DNA of 64,000 nucleotides. It comes from Pseudomonas sp. GTDB taxonomy: Bacteria; Pseudomonadota; Gammaproteobacteria; Pseudomonadales; Pseudomonadaceae. The position numbers and the translations under genes are program-made. The stretch covers positions 1-64,000 of the forward strand of contig NZ_JAUYGD010000032.1 of assembly GCF_030690725.1 (NCBI RefSeq), in the 5' to 3' direction. Positions 37,353 through 48,206 of the stretch are shown piece after piece (the stretch's first letter is position 1; the number at the start of each line of letters is the position of its first letter). The notes below the pieces were generated by a model, which saw nothing but the letters and a program-made list of their open reading frames with translations, made no database searches and was not told the DNA's origin.

Positions 37353-39266
37353 TCAGGACGACAGGTAGGACGAACGGGTCAGCCCCAGACGCAATGCGTC
37401 GAGGAACTGGGTGCGTTCGCGCGGGCTGATCTTGGCGCTGGCGACCTTGTCGCGGTAGTGGTTCATCAATTCCTCCGGCGACAGGTGCACGTAGCGCAGC
37501 ATGTCCTCGATGGTGTCGTGGGTCTCGATACCGGCGTGGTACACGCTGCCATCGGCGTTCTGGTAGATGTTCACCGAGTCGGTGTCACCGAACAGGTTGT
37601 GCATATCGCCGAGAATTTCCTGGTAGGCACCAACCAGGAAGATGCCCAGCAAGTAGTCCTCACCCTCACGCACTTCGTGCACCGGCAGACTGGTCTCGAT
37701 GCTCTGCTCGTCGACGTACTGACGGATCTTGCCGTCGGAGTCGCAGGTCAGGTCCTGCAGCACGGCGCGGCGCAGCGGCTCTTCGTCGAGACGATTGAGC
37801 GGCAGAATCGGCAGCACCTGGCCGATGGCCCAGGTGTCCGGCAGGCTCTGGAATACCGAGAAGTTGCAGATGTACTTGTCGGCCAGCTTGTCGTTGAGCT
37901 CATCGAGCACCTGACGGTGCGAGCGCTGACGGGCTTTGAGCGAGTTGTGCAGGCGACGGCAGACGGCGAAGTAGCACTGCTCGGCCAGGGCTTTTTCGGT
38001 CAGGCTGAGTTTGCCGTCAGCGTACTGGGTGGCCACGTCACTCATATAGTGGGTGGCGCGCCAGTAGGTCTCGGTGACCATCTCGATATCGGTCGGGCCA
38101 AGCAGCTCGACCAGGTAACGCACGGTTTCCGGCAGGCTGGTGACGTCTTCGATCTTGGGGATCTCGTCGTTGTGCTTTTCCACGTCAGTGACCTGCACCA
38201 CCAGCATGGCGTGGTGCGCAGTCAGCGAGCGGCCGCTTTCCGAGAAGATGTGGGGATGCGGCAGCTCCTGGGCATCGCAGAACTCTTTGAGCATGCCGAC
38301 CACGACACCGGCGTAGTCGTCCATGTCGTAGTTGATTGAGCTGGCGTTACGCGAGTGGGTGCCGTCGTAATCCACACCCAGGCCGCCGCCGACATCGATA
38401 TGGTCAACCGGCAGGCCCAGCCCACGCAGCTCGCCGTAATAGCGGATGGCTTCCTTGAAGCCGTGCTGGTAGTCGGACAGGTTGGCGATCTGCGAACCCA
38501 TATGGAAGTGCAGCAGGCGGATGCCCTGATCCAGCTTGGCCGCACGGAAGCGCTCGACCACCGACAGCAGCTGCGCCGCCGACAGACCGAATTTGGACTT
38601 CTCACCACCGGTGTCAGCCCACTTGCTCGATGCCAGCGACGACAGGCGCACGCGCAGACCGATCTGCGGCGCGACCTTGAGTTCGGCCGCCTCGTCGATC
38701 ACCAGCTGCACTTCGGATTCTTTCTCGATCACGATAAACACGTTGTGGCCGAGCTTCTGCCCCATCAGCGCCAACTTGATAAATTCGCGATCTTTATAAC
38801 CATTGCAGACGATGGTGCCGCCCTTCGGCGCCAGCGCCAGCACGGCCATCAGCTCCGGCTTGGAGCCGGCTTCCAGGCCGATGGAAACGTTCTGCGTGGC
38901 GATGATGTTTTCCACCACCGCTTCCTGCTGGTTGACCTTGATCGGATACAACGCGGTGTACGGGCTCTGGTATTCCAGGCGCGCGATATTCGCGTCGAAG
39001 GCGCCGGTCAGCTGGCGTACGCGGTCTTGCAGAATGTCCGGAAAACGCACCAGCAGCGGCAGCGACAGGCCGCTGGAACGCAGCTCATCAATCTGCTCGT
39101 AGAGGTCAATCGGCGTGCTTTGCGGACCATTCGGGCGCACCTCGACACGGCCCTTGTCATTGATCGCGAAATAACCCGCGCCCCAATGGCGAATGCCATA
39201 GACGCTGCGGCTGTCCGCTACGGTCCACTGGCTGCCGTCATCTTTACGTGTGCGTCGTGCAGACAT
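37353..39266 (-). CDS. speA: Biosynthetic arginine decarboxylase
   Basis: A 637-residue PLP enzyme that converts arginine to agmatine, the first step of the agmatine route to putrescine and spermidine. PLP-binding lysine is K110 in [20 protein letters not shown] (about residues 290-301) and [13 protein letters not shown] (about 340-352) match SpeA. It is of the alanine-racemase fold, group IV. The ATG at 39266 follows AAGGGAG; an upstream ATG lacks a site. The chain ends in a normal position. Confidence 0.95.
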   Translation of the reverse strand: MSARRTRKDDGSQWTVADSRSVYGIRHWGAGYFAINDKGRVEVRPNGPQSTPIDLYEQIDELRSSGLSLPLLVRFPDILQDRVRQLTGAFDANIARLEYQSPYTALYPIKVNQQEAVVENIIATQNVSIGLEAGSKPELMAVLALAPKGGTIVCNGYKDREFIKLALMGQKLGHNVFIVIEKESEVQLVIDEAAELKVAPQIGLRVRLSSLASSKWADTGGEKSKFGLSAAQLLSVVERFRAAKLDQGIRLLHFHMGSQIANLSDYQHGFKEAIRYYGELRGLGLPVDHIDVGGGLGVDYDGTHSRNASSINYDMDDYAGVVVGMLKEFCDAQELPHPHIFSESGRSLTAHHAMLVVQVTDVEKHNDEIPKIEDVTSLPETVRYLVELLGPTDIEMVTETYWRATHYMSDVATQYADGKLSLTEKALAEQCYFAVCRRLHNSLKARQRSHRQVLDELNDKLADKYICNFSVFQSLPDTWAIGQVLPILPLNRLDEEPLRRAVLQDLTCDSDGKIRQYVDEQSIETSLPVHEVREGEDYLLGIFLVGAYQEILGDMHNLFGDTDSVNIYQNADGSVYHAGIETHDTIEDMLRYVHLSPEELMNHYRDKVASAKISPRERTQFLDALRLGLTRSSYLSS

Positions 39267-39390
39267 CGATGTCTCCCTTGCTGGCGATAGTGGCCTTGGC
39301 ACAGCCAAGACGCGTACAGATTAAAGTCTGGAAATGACGATTACTCAGCTGTGACCTGTAGCCCGCTGAGTAAGTTTAGAAAAGACGGGA

Positions 39391-39762
39391 TCAGCCGCCG
39401 GACTTCTTGGCTTTAAAACCGTGCTTGACCAGCTCTGCAATCAGCAGCTCGACGTGGTCGCCCTGAATCTCGATCACTCCATCCTTGAGCGAACCGCCGC
39501 AGCCGCAGCGTTTCTTCAAAGCGCTGACCAGATCCTTGAGCGGCTCTTCGGCCAATGGCACGCCACTGATGGTGGTCACCGTCTTGCCGCCGCGACCTTT
39601 GGTCTCACGGCGCACGCGGGCGATGCCATCACCTTCGGGGATCAGGGTCTGTTTGCAGATGCAGGCGTCCACCGGCTGGCTGCAGTCCGGGCAATGCCGG
39701 CCGCTGTCGGTGGAATACACAAGGCCGCTGAGCGCGGCAAATGAGGAAGCTTTCTTGACCAC
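39391..39762 (-). CDS. yciH: SUI1/YciH-family translation factor
   Basis: A 123-residue eIF1-like protein that can influence start-codon choice. The N-terminal part has a CPDC/CICK zinc-like cysteine set (near residues 25 and 35); the C-terminal SUI1 domain contains RRETKGRGGKTVTTI and CGCGGSLKDGVIEIQGDH. The start is taken as GTG at 39762, because GAGGA lies 7 nt upstream and family members begin at this KKASSF point; the ATG further upstream (39834) adds residues unlike the family. Confidence 0.9.
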   Translation of the reverse strand: MVKKASSFAALSGLVYSTDSGRHCPDCSQPVDACICKQTLIPEGDGIARVRRETKGRGGKTVTTISGVPLAEEPLKDLVSALKKRCGCGGSLKDGVIEIQGDHVELLIAELVKHGFKAKKSGG

Positions 39763-40034
39763 CGGTTTGTCCTCGAAGGGGTCAGGATAGCGACTGGTCG
39801 ACACCTGTTTGGCGTGTCGACCGCGAAGCCCCACTCTGGCAGGGGCAGCGCACCCTGGCGATACACGGCCAGGGCTTGAAGGCCGCGCAGTGTAACGGCA
39901 AAAAACGCAGCTGCTAAGTGTAAAAATGCGCCATTAATCGGCGGATTGGCGACGTTGTTCAGGATGCCGAACAAAACGTCCAGATATCCTGCACAAAGCC
40001 AGGGCTGACGCGGGATTTGGCCGTTATTAAGGGC

Positions 40035-40571
40035 TTAGCGAGTGGCTGCCAAATAGCGCTGCAAGGCGGCCAACGAGTCGGGGCAATACGGCAGGTGCTG
40101 CGTCTCGGCCAATGCCTCGTCGATGGAGATAAAGCGCGCCTCCAACACTTCCTCGGGCTGCAAGCGCAGCGGTGCATCGGACACCGCCGAGTAGGCCATA
40201 CACCACAGGCGGCTTTCTGGTGCGTCGTAGAGGAAATGCGCATGCTCGACCAGCGGCGCATCTTCGATACCCAGCTCTTCAGCCAGTTCGCGCGCGGCGG
40301 ATTCGGCATAGCTTTCGCCTTCCAGCACCATGCCGCCGGCCGCCACATCCCAATAACCCGGATACAGCGCCTTGCTCAGGGTGCGGCGGTGCACGCAGAG
40401 TAGGCCAGCACTGTTGAACAGCAGAATATAGGTGCCGCGCCCGAGCAGATGCCGCGCGCGCAGCTCGCTGCGCAACACACCGCCCAGCGGACGATCCTCC
40501 TCGTCGACCCAGGCGATGCGCTCAGCATCGGAGGCAGCGCGGTGCGCCACCTCGGCTTCGGACCAGGCCAC
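40035..40571 (-). CDS. Nudix hydrolase, YfcD-like
   Basis: A 178-residue Nudix protein. The Nudix box runs from GGMVLEGE through RELAEELGI (about residues 82-104) and keeps all metal-binding glutamates. The extra N-terminal stretch IAWVDEEDRPLGGVLRSELR resembles the IPP-isomerase-like YfcD group. The substrate is unknown. Its start lies 3 bp after the stop of the DUF2333 gene on the same strand, so they are cotranscribed. Confidence 0.87.
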   Translation of the reverse strand: MAWSEAEVAHRAASDAERIAWVDEEDRPLGGVLRSELRARHLLGRGTYILLFNSAGLLCVHRRTLSKALYPGYWDVAAGGMVLEGESYAESAARELAEELGIEDAPLVEHAHFLYDAPESRLWCMAYSAVSDAPLRLQPEEVLEARFISIDEALAETQHLPYCPDSLAALQRYLAATR

Positions 40572-40574
40572 CGC

Positions 40575-41648
40575 TTAACCCTGCGACAGCAGTTGGCGCA
40601 GGTCGATCAGCCCGGCATTGGCGCGCGAGATGTAGTTGGCCATCACCAACGAGTGGTTGGCCAGCAGGCCATAACCGCTGCCGTTGAGGATCATCGGGCT
40701 CCACAGCGGCTCCTGCGCGGCCTCCAGCTCACGAATGATCTGGCGCACGCTGACGGTGGCGTTCTTCTTCGCCAGCACATCGGCAAAATCCACCTCGATG
40801 GCGCGCAGCAAATGGGCCAGCGCCCAGGCCTGGCCGCGGGCTTCGTAGAACACGTTGTCGATCTGCAGCCATGGCGTCTCGTAGTTCACGCCTTCGATAA
40901 AGTCGGCTTGCGCCACGCTCTCGGCCAGCGCTGGATCAACCACTGCAGTATTCAGACGCACCTGACCGACACTCGCCGACAGACGCTGCGACAGCGAACC
41001 CAGACGCGTGGCGGCATCGCCCAGCCAGTTGTTCAGGTTGTCGGCGCGGGTATAGAACTGCGCATTGGACTGACTCGGATCGGCAAGGCGAGCCAGGTAG
41101 CGATCCAAGGACTTGATGCCTTCGGCGTATTCGGCCTCGGAGGCCGGCAGCGCCCAACTCTTGTTGTCGAAGTGAAAGCGCGGCTCAGCTTTAGCCAAGT
41201 CAGGGTCTTCAGTGGATTGCGACTGCGAGCGGGTGAAGTCCTTGCGCAGCGCGCGCGACATATCACGCACCTGCACCAGCACGCCAAACTCCCAGCTCGG
41301 CATATTGTCGAGCCACAGGCCCGGCGGCGCGAGGTCGTTGGACAGGTAACCGCCCGGTTTGTCGAGCAAAGTGTTGGCCACTTGCTTGAGGGTTTCCGCA
41401 GTGGTGTAACCATTCACCAGCTTGTGTCCGCGGGCCTGGGAAGCCGCCTCGGCGCGCTGCTGCACGGAGAATTGCGCCGGTTCCTGACTCCAGTACCAAC
41501 CGACCACCAGCGCCACAACCAGGTAAAGCCCGAGTAGACCAGCAGCCGTACGGACAGCCAGGTTTCCCGTCGATTTACTCTGTGAGGCGGTAGCGGCACC
41601 TGCCGCGCTATCACGCGTTTCGGCAGTTCGATTCTTCCAATCCAGCAT
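40575..41648 (-). CDS. DUF2333 inner-membrane protein
   Basis: A 357-residue protein with a short cytoplasmic N-terminus, one membrane helix (about residues 33-52: GLLGLYLVVALVVGWYW) and a large periplasmic helical domain. Conserved family stretches include WEFGVLVQVRDMSRALRKDF and a C-terminal INYISRANAGLIDLR-like region. No function is established. AAAGGAC precedes the ATG. The downstream Nudix gene almost touches it. Confidence 0.82.
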   Translation of the reverse strand: MLDWKNRTAETRDSAAGAATASQSKSTGNLAVRTAAGLLGLYLVVALVVGWYWSQEPAQFSVQQRAEAASQARGHKLVNGYTTAETLKQVANTLLDKPGGYLSNDLAPPGLWLDNMPSWEFGVLVQVRDMSRALRKDFTRSQSQSTEDPDLAKAEPRFHFDNKSWALPASEAEYAEGIKSLDRYLARLADPSQSNAQFYTRADNLNNWLGDAATRLGSLSQRLSASVGQVRLNTAVVDPALAESVAQADFIEGVNYETPWLQIDNVFYEARGQAWALAHLLRAIEVDFADVLAKKNATVSVRQIIRELEAAQEPLWSPMILNGSGYGLLANHSLVMANYISRANAGLIDLRQLLSQG

Positions 41649-41956
41649 GGCAATGTCCTTTTGTTACCCAAGTAGCAAGCTCGCGACCGGACTGCACAAC
41701 CCGGTGGCTGTTGGTTCGACCACAACCCTCAAGCAGGGTTGCGCAACTGCCTTGCACTATAAGGGAAGCGCGACCGACTGCGCAGCGGCGAACGGCAAAC
41801 TTAGCGCCGGTTAAGCCGATTACGTATCTGTGATGCCATAGACAGAAGGCCGACGCCAATAGATCGACGGCACTCGCAATATTTCAAACGAGTGTTAGCA
41901 TTGCTAGCACTAAGCCATCATCCGCAGCCCTGCGCTGCGCCAATCGAAACCGGGCC
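41649..41956. other. Divergent intergenic region, DUF2333 / gcbA
   Basis: A 308-bp spacer with promoters for both genes. The notable element is a 19-bp palindrome at 41892-41910, listed separately. No ORF or RNA gene is evident. Confidence 0.5.
41892..41910. promoter_or_regulatory. Palindrome upstream of gcbA
   Basis: GTGTTAGCATTGCTAGCAC has 9-bp arms with one mismatch around a single central base; the flanking A and T extend it by a pair. It ends 46 bp before the gcbA start codon, a good operator position. I do not recognise the regulator. Confidence 0.4.
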
Positions 41957-43576
41957 ATGATCGAGCAAGAAGACCCCAGCCGCGACCGACTCAAGCAGCA
42001 CTTCGCCCAGCGCGTGATCAATCAGGCGCGTCAGGTATTGGAAGTCTGGCAGCGCCTGCAGCGCAGTGAGTGGAACGAAGCCGGCATGGGTGAACTGCGC
42101 GAGGCAACGGAATTGCTACAGCGCTATGCCGAGCGCTTCGATCAGGCCGAGCACAGCCAGCTGGCCCAGGAAATCGACAACTGCCTGCAACTGGTGGCCG
42201 ACAACCGTGGCCGCCTCAATAGCGAACTGATCAGCCAGCTCAACCAGCTGCTGCAGCGCCTGTCACGCACCGGCCTGCGCCACGGCGACCGTTTTGAGCA
42301 AACCGTGCTGCCGCCGCTGCGCAAACCGGTGTACTTGGCGCTGCAGCATCTGGAGCGCGCCGAACAGCTGGTGCAGCGCCTGGAATTCTTCGGCATGAAC
42401 GCCATCGCTCTGGACAGCGCCAATGCGTTTCGCAACGCCATGCGCGAGCGCCACCCGGCGGCGATTCTGATGGAAGTCGACTTCTCCGGCCCAGGTTGCG
42501 GCCTGCTCCTGGCGAAAAGTGTGCAGGAAGGTCTGGAACACCAGATCCCGCTGCTGTTCTTCAGCCCTGAAGACACCGACACCATGACCCGCCTGTCTGC
42601 GGTGCGCGCCGGTGGCCAGGAGTTCTTCACCGGCAGCCTGGACGCCTCGAACCTGTTCGAGCGCATCGAAGTGCTGACCAACGTGTCGCAGTACGAACCC
42701 TACAAGGTGCTGATCATTGACGACTCGCGGGCCCAGGCCACGCACACCGAGCGCGTGCTCAACAGCGCCGGCATCGTCACCCGCACCCTGATCGAGCCGA
42801 TCCAGGCCATGAGCCATCTGGCCGATTTTCAGCCGGACCTGATCATCCTCGACATGTACATGCCCGAATGCAACGGCCCGGAACTGGCCCAGGTGATCCG
42901 CCACAATGACCGCTATGTCAGCGTGCCGATCATCTACCTGTCCGCCGAAGACGACCTGGACAAGCAGCTCGACGCCATGAGCGAAGGCGGTGACGACTTC
43001 CTAACCAAACCGATCAAGCCACGTCATCTGATCGCCACCGTGCGCAACCGCGCTGCCCGCGCGCGCAGCCTCAAGGCGCGCATGGTGCGTGACAGCCTGA
43101 CCGGGCTGTACAACCACACCCACACCCTGCAATTGCTCGAAGACGCACGCTTTCGCGCCGAGCGCGACGGCCAGCCGCTGAGCTTTGCGATGATCGACAT
43201 CGACTTCTTCAAGAAGGTCAACGACACCTACGGCCACCCCATGGGCGACCGGGTGATCAAAAGCCTGGCGCTGTTTCTCAAACAGCGCCTGCGCAAAAGC
43301 GACCATATCGGCCGTTACGGCGGTGAAGAATTTGCCGTGGTGATGCCCGACACCGACGCCGAATCGGCGCGCCGAGTGCTCGACGAAATCCGCCAGCGTT
43401 TCGCCGAAATCCAATATTCGGCGCAGCCCCATGACCTGTCCTGCACCTTCAGCTGCGGCATCGCCCAACTGGCGCCGCAACTGGACGGCAAACTGCTCTC
43501 GCAACAGGCCGACCAGGCCCTGTATGTGGCCAAGCACGGCGGGCGCAACCAGGTGGCGATCTACCAGGGCGACTGA
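41957..43576 (+). CDS. gcbA: Diguanylate cyclase response regulator GcbA
   Basis: A 539-residue enzyme that makes c-di-GMP. A helical N-terminus is followed by a receiver-like domain without a full acidic pocket (about 130-240), a true receiver (about 248-365, D299 in LIILDMYMP, K in LTKPIK) and a GGDEF domain (about 375-535). The active-site motif is GGEEF (455-459), with the inhibitory RxxD site RKSD just before it, so both catalysis and product feedback are expected. In Pseudomonas GcbA promotes initial attachment and takes part in dispersion. Single gene, divergent from DUF2333. Confidence 0.92.
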   Translation: MIEQEDPSRDRLKQHFAQRVINQARQVLEVWQRLQRSEWNEAGMGELREATELLQRYAERFDQAEHSQLAQEIDNCLQLVADNRGRLNSELISQLNQLLQRLSRTGLRHGDRFEQTVLPPLRKPVYLALQHLERAEQLVQRLEFFGMNAIALDSANAFRNAMRERHPAAILMEVDFSGPGCGLLLAKSVQEGLEHQIPLLFFSPEDTDTMTRLSAVRAGGQEFFTGSLDASNLFERIEVLTNVSQYEPYKVLIIDDSRAQATHTERVLNSAGIVTRTLIEPIQAMSHLADFQPDLIILDMYMPECNGPELAQVIRHNDRYVSVPIIYLSAEDDLDKQLDAMSEGGDDFLTKPIKPRHLIATVRNRAARARSLKARMVRDSLTGLYNHTHTLQLLEDARFRAERDGQPLSFAMIDIDFFKKVNDTYGHPMGDRVIKSLALFLKQRLRKSDHIGRYGGEEFAVVMPDTDAESARRVLDEIRQRFAEIQYSAQPHDLSCTFSCGIAQLAPQLDGKLLSQQADQALYVAKHGGRNQVAIYQGD

Positions 43577-43643
43577 GCGCGCTCGCCCTGAAGCACCTGC
43601 GTCATCACCAGCCACCCGGCAGAAAACTGTGACGCAGTCCGCG

Positions 43644-43676
43644 TCGTCATATTACGGTCACGAAAAAGCAATAAAT
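43644..43676 (+). promoter_or_regulatory. Pho box and -10 of ctpL
   Basis: TCGTCATATTACGGTCAC (43644-43661) contains two GTCA half-sites 11 bp apart, as in PhoB boxes. A -10-like ATAAAT (43671-43676) follows after 9 bp, the spacing seen when PhoB replaces the -35. It lies 84 bp before the ctpL start. Confidence 0.65.
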
Positions 43677-43744
43677 TCTGAGGCTTAGCTGCCGCCCTGA
43701 CGCATCTGTCGGCGGCCGGAACCGTTCGTAGTCGGTCGAGCCCT

Positions 43745-45709
43745 ATGCGCCTGAAATCCCTTACCAACCTCAATACCCTGCTGCTGGTCACCGTTTGCGT
43801 GGCCCTGGCCGTTACCCTCTGGTGGTCGCAACGCGCCCTGGAACGCCCTTATCTGCTGATGGCGCGCTACCTGAGCCTGTCCCAGCAATTCCAGGGCGAA
43901 GCCGCGCAAAACATCAGCGCCTATTTGGAAAGCGGCGACGCCCTGCGCCACAGCGCCGCCCTGCAATCGCTGGACAGCCTCGAACAGGCCATGGCCGAAC
44001 TGCCCACGCAACTGGCGGCCAACCTGCGCCCCAGCCTCGCCGAACTCAAAGCCTTTAGTGCCAACGAGCTGCTGGCCGCAGGCAAACTCTCCGCCGACCC
44101 GCAAGGCCTGCTGCTACAAGCCGAGCGGGAAATGGACGCAGCGCTGGAGCAGCTCGCGCAATACGCCGACAGCGGCGAAGCCAATGCCGCAGCCAATTAC
44201 CGTAGACCGTTGTTTAGCGCGGCACGCCATCTCACCCGCCTGGCCCATGCCCGCGACAAGCTGGTGCGCAGCGGCCGTAGTGAGCTGGCCAGCGAGGTTG
44301 AGCGCGAACTGGCAGCCCTGAGCAAACAAGCGCAGGCGCTTGGCGATTTGCCGCTGCTCGGCGTGGCCGACGCCAGCCAGTCGTCCAGCGATTCGTTTGC
44401 CGACCTTCTGGGGCTGGATGCCAGCAGCGAGAGCAGCCAAGCCGAAGATCGTGGCATTGCCCTCAAACGCGACCTGGCCAACCTGATCAGCCGCTACCCG
44501 GCCGAGCTGCAACGCACCCGCAGCCTGATCGAACAACGCAGCACCCTGGCCAACAGCACGCGCACGCAGATCGATCAGGTGCAGCAGGCGCTGGCCGCGC
44601 TGGAACCCTTGGTGCGCGCCGAGCACGGGCGTATCCAGGGCGAAGTGCAGCTGATCCTCGGCCTGATGATCGGCCTGATTCTGCTGATTGCGCTGATCAT
44701 CGACACCATCCAGCGCCGCCTCACCCGTGTGCTTGAACGCCTGGTACCAGCCCTATCGGCATGGGCCGCCGGCGACTTCGCCAGTGACATCCACCTCAAC
44801 TCACGCACCCGCGAACTGCGCGATATCGAAGAGTCGCTAAACCGCCTGCGCGCCTATCTGGTCGATCTGGTCGGCACCATTCGCCGGCATGCCGAACAGG
44901 TGGTTGGCTCCAGCCGCACCCTGGCCGACCTTAGCGGCGGCCTGCACAGCGGCGCCGAACGCCAGGCCGGCGACACCGCGCAGATTCGCGATGCCCTCGG
45001 CGAGCTGCAGGCCACCATCCAGCAGGTGGCCGGCGACGCCAGCCAGGCCGCAGACGCCAGCCGCGATGCCAACCGCGCCCTGGAACAGGGCCAGCAGGTG
45101 ATCGGCCACAGCCTGACCGGCCTGCACTCGCTGGTTGATGAAGTGCAGGGCAACGCCCAGGCCATCGAGCGCCTGGCTGAAGAAACCGCGACCATTGGCA
45201 ATGTGCTGACGGTGATTCGCGGCATCGCCGAGCAAACCAACCTGCTCGCCCTGAATGCCGCCATCGAAGCGGCGCGGGCCGGCGAGATGGGCCGCGGCTT
45301 TGCCGTGGTCGCCGATGAAGTGCGCTCGCTGTCGCAACGCACCAGCGGCGCCACCGCACAGATTCAGGAACTGATCGGCCGCCTGCAGCAGGCCGCACTG
45401 CAATCGGTACAGGCCATGCGCACTCAGGTCGAGCACGCCGAAGCCACCGCCAGCCAGGCCGAGGCCGCCGATGGCGCGCTGGATGAAATCGTCGCGGCGA
45501 TCTGCACCATTGCCAGCATGGCCGAGCGCATCGCCGACGCCACCGCGCAGCAGAGCGGCGCGGTCAGCGAGATTCGCGGGCATAGCGAGCGCATCCATCA
45601 ACTCGGCGGCGACAACCTGCAACGCATCGGCGAAGGCCGTAACCAGGGCGAACAGCTGCTGCAACTCGGCGGTCAACTGCATACCGCCGTGCAGGCGTTC
45701 AGGGTTTAA
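43745..45709 (+). CDS. ctpL: Methyl-accepting chemotaxis protein CtpL
   Basis: A 654-residue chemoreceptor. The first membrane helix lies at about 10-28; a long all-helical periplasmic domain (about 30-305) of the bimodular type follows, then the second helix (about 307-328), HAMP (about 330-382) and the cytoplasmic signalling bundle, whose hairpin tip reads [20 protein letters not shown]. By synteny (between gcbA and dsbD) it is the CtpL receptor for inorganic phosphate at low concentration. A Pho box upstream supports this. No CheR-docking pentapeptide is seen at the end. Confidence 0.9.
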   Translation: MRLKSLTNLNTLLLVTVCVALAVTLWWSQRALERPYLLMARYLSLSQQFQGEAAQNISAYLESGDALRHSAALQSLDSLEQAMAELPTQLAANLRPSLAELKAFSANELLAAGKLSADPQGLLLQAEREMDAALEQLAQYADSGEANAAANYRRPLFSAARHLTRLAHARDKLVRSGRSELASEVERELAALSKQAQALGDLPLLGVADASQSSSDSFADLLGLDASSESSQAEDRGIALKRDLANLISRYPAELQRTRSLIEQRSTLANSTRTQIDQVQQALAALEPLVRAEHGRIQGEVQLILGLMIGLILLIALIIDTIQRRLTRVLERLVPALSAWAAGDFASDIHLNSRTRELRDIEESLNRLRAYLVDLVGTIRRHAEQVVGSSRTLADLSGGLHSGAERQAGDTAQIRDALGELQATIQQVAGDASQAADASRDANRALEQGQQVIGHSLTGLHSLVDEVQGNAQAIERLAEETATIGNVLTVIRGIAEQTNLLALNAAIEAARAGEMGRGFAVVADEVRSLSQRTSGATAQIQELIGRLQQAALQSVQAMRTQVEHAEATASQAEAADGALDEIVAAICTIASMAERIADATAQQSGAVSEIRGHSERIHQLGGDNLQRIGEGRNQGEQLLQLGGQLHTAVQAFRV

Positions 45710-45846
45710 CAGACGGTTAACAGCCGCTGGCGCGGCAATCTGTCGCGCACCATCCGGCCTGTAGACAAGACCGCTTACAGCCTGAGCCGTGCCCTGAGCC
45801 GCCGGCCTCCGCTATGATGCGGCGATTCCCGCATCATGAGCCTGCC

Positions 45847-47613
45847 ATGCACCGTCTACTCAGCCTGCTTCTGCTTCTGGTCGTACTGCCGGCCAGCGCC
45901 GGCCTGTTCGATAAGCCGCCCGCCCCTGCGCAACTCGGCGCGCCGCTGAACAACAGCGCGGACTTCCTGCCGGTACGCGAGGCGTTCAAGCTGAGCCTGA
46001 TCAGCAGCTCCAGCGAGTCTGTGAAGCTGCGTTTTGTCGCTGCTGAGGGTTATTACCTCTATAAGCACCGCTTTGGTTTCACCAGCAGCAGCGAGGGTGT
46101 CAGCCTAGGACAGCCGCTACTTCCTCCAGGAAAGGCCAAGCACGACGAGTACTTCGGCGATGTCGAGGTGTACTACGAGGTACTGGATGTCGAGGTGCCG
46201 GTCGACAACCCGGACAATCGCCCCTTCAACCTCAGCGTCAACTACCAGGGCTGCGCCGACAAAGGCCTGTGCTACCCGCCGGAAACCGAAGTGCTGGTGA
46301 TTGGCGGAGGTGCAGCGACCAGCAGCACCACACCTGATGTAGCAGCACCGTGGAGCTGGACCGACCTAGCGCTGTTCTTCCTCGGTGGCCTGGCGCTGAC
46401 CTTCACCCCTTGCGTACTGCCGATGCTGCCGATCCTCACCGGCGTGGTGCTGCGCGGCCAGCCGGGCGGCATGCGCAGCCTGGTGCTGTCGCTGGCCTAC
46501 GTGCTGCCGATGGCCTTGAGCTTTGCCATCCTCGGCGCGCTGATGGGCCTGTTCGGCGCGGAACTCAATCTGCAGGCACGCCTGCAATCGCCCTGGGTGC
46601 TGGTACCGTTTGCGATCTTCTTCGCGCTGTTCGGCGCGGCCAGCCTGGGCTTTCTCGAACTGCGCCTGCCGGCGGCAATCGACGGCCCGCTGCAGCGCCT
46701 GAGCCAACGCCTGCACGGCGGTACGATTTTCAGTGCAGCGGCGCTCGGCGTGCTGTCCAGCGTGCTGGTTTCACCCTGCGTCTCCGCGCCACTGGCCGGT
46801 GCGCTGCTGTATATCAGCGCCAGCGGTGACGCTCTCGGCGGTGGCCTTAAGTTGCTGGCCCTGGGCCTGGGCATGGGTGCGCCGCTGGTGCTGTTTGCCG
46901 TCGGTGGCGGCGCCTTGCTGCCGAAATCAGGCCCCTGGATGCTTACGGTGCGCAACCTGTTCGGCGCCCTGCTGCTGGCCGTAGCGATCTGGCTGCTGGA
47001 ACGCGTCGTACCCGGCCCAGTCAGCCTGGCGCTGTGGGGCTTGCTGGCCGCAGGCGTGGCCCTCTGGCTCGGCGCGCTGGAGCTGACGCCGAAAACCCAT
47101 CACCAGAAGTTCGCCCAACTGCTCGGCCTGCCCCTGCTGGTCTACGCCCTGGTGGCCTGGGTTGGCGCACTGCAGGGCCAGGATGATCCGCTGCGCCCAC
47201 TCGGCCGCATGGTCAGCAGTGCCGAGGCAACTCAGGTGCAATCCGGCCAGTGGCAAACCATCAGCACACCCGCCGAGCTGGATGCCGCTCTGCTTGCCGC
47301 AAAGAACAACGGCAAGCCACTGCTGCTCGACTGGTACGCCGACTGGTGCATCAGCTGCAAGGTGATCGAACGTGAAGTGCTCAACGCCCCGGAAGTTGCT
47401 CGCCAACTGAGCGACTATCAACTGGTGCGTTTCGACATCACCGAGAGCAGCCCCGCCCAGCGCGCGCTGCTCGACCGCTACCAGCTGTTCGGCCCGCCGG
47501 CCATTCTGTTGTTCGACGCCAAGGGTGACGAATGGCTCGATTTGCGTGTCGTAGGTGAGGTGGATGCGGCGACCTTCGCTGCCCGCCTGAGCACGGCGCG
47601 GGAACGTTTTTAA
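45847..47613 (+). CDS. dsbD: Thiol:disulfide interchange protein DsbD
   Basis: A 588-residue membrane protein that carries electrons from cytoplasmic thioredoxin to periplasmic DsbC and cytochrome maturation proteins. It has a signal peptide, an N-terminal immunoglobulin-like domain with C136 and C142, an eight-helix core with C189 (FTPCVLP) and C311 (SPCVSAP), and a C-terminal thioredoxin domain with WCISC (C501, C504). All three redox pairs are present. The ATG at 45847 is preferred, as it begins the signal peptide. Confidence 0.95.
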   Translation: MHRLLSLLLLLVVLPASAGLFDKPPAPAQLGAPLNNSADFLPVREAFKLSLISSSSESVKLRFVAAEGYYLYKHRFGFTSSSEGVSLGQPLLPPGKAKHDEYFGDVEVYYEVLDVEVPVDNPDNRPFNLSVNYQGCADKGLCYPPETEVLVIGGGAATSSTTPDVAAPWSWTDLALFFLGGLALTFTPCVLPMLPILTGVVLRGQPGGMRSLVLSLAYVLPMALSFAILGALMGLFGAELNLQARLQSPWVLVPFAIFFALFGAASLGFLELRLPAAIDGPLQRLSQRLHGGTIFSAAALGVLSSVLVSPCVSAPLAGALLYISASGDALGGGLKLLALGLGMGAPLVLFAVGGGALLPKSGPWMLTVRNLFGALLLAVAIWLLERVVPGPVSLALWGLLAAGVALWLGALELTPKTHHQKFAQLLGLPLLVYALVAWVGALQGQDDPLRPLGRMVSSAEATQVQSGQWQTISTPAELDAALLAAKNNGKPLLLDWYADWCISCKVIEREVLNAPEVARQLSDYQLVRFDITESSPAQRALLDRYQLFGPPAILLFDAKGDEWLDLRVVGEVDAATFAARLSTARERF

Positions 47614-47734
47614 CGCCCCGAGTCATATATTTGCCGCAATCTGCGGTCATCGTGTCGGCTACTGCTGAGAACTGGACAGTCTTGCCCTGCCTGCGGCATA
47701 GTCCTGCGCAGTAGAAAAACAAGGATTAAGGCTC

Positions 47735-48184
47735 ATGGCGACCTTATTGGTATTGCACGGACCCAACCTCAACCTGCTCGGCACCCGCGAACCAGGGGTC
47801 TACGGCGCAGTTACCCTGGAGCAGATCAACCTTGATCTGGAGCGCCGCGCCCGCGAGGCCGGCCACCATCTGCTGTCCCTGCAGAGCAATGCCGAGTACG
47901 AGTTGATTGATCGTATTCACGCCGCACAAGGCGAAGGTGTCGACTTTATCCTGATCAATCCTGCCGCTTTTACTCATACCAGCGTCGCATTACGTGACGC
48001 ATTGCTGGCAGTGAGCATCCCATTCATCGAAGTGCATTTGTCCAACGTGCACAAACGCGAAGCTTTCCGCCATCACTCCTACTTTTCAGATGTTGCGGTG
48101 GGAGTGATCTGCGGCCTTGGCGCCAGCGGTTATCGACTGGCCCTGGAGGCTGCACTCGAACAACTTGAACTTAAGCGCCCCTGA
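47735..48184 (+). CDS. aroQ: Type II 3-dehydroquinate dehydratase
   Basis: A 149-residue enzyme of the shikimate pathway (3-dehydroquinate to 3-dehydroshikimate). The motif [21 protein letters not shown] with catalytic Y24, the loop [30 protein letters not shown] and a normal length identify AroQ. AAGGATTAAGG precedes the ATG. It leads the aroQ-accB-accC gene string, as in other pseudomonads. Confidence 0.96.
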   Translation: MATLLVLHGPNLNLLGTREPGVYGAVTLEQINLDLERRAREAGHHLLSLQSNAEYELIDRIHAAQGEGVDFILINPAAFTHTSVALRDALLAVSIPFIEVHLSNVHKREAFRHHSYFSDVAVGVICGLGASGYRLALEAALEQLELKRP

Positions 48185-48206
48185 CCTCACCGGGAGTTGA
48201 AAAACT

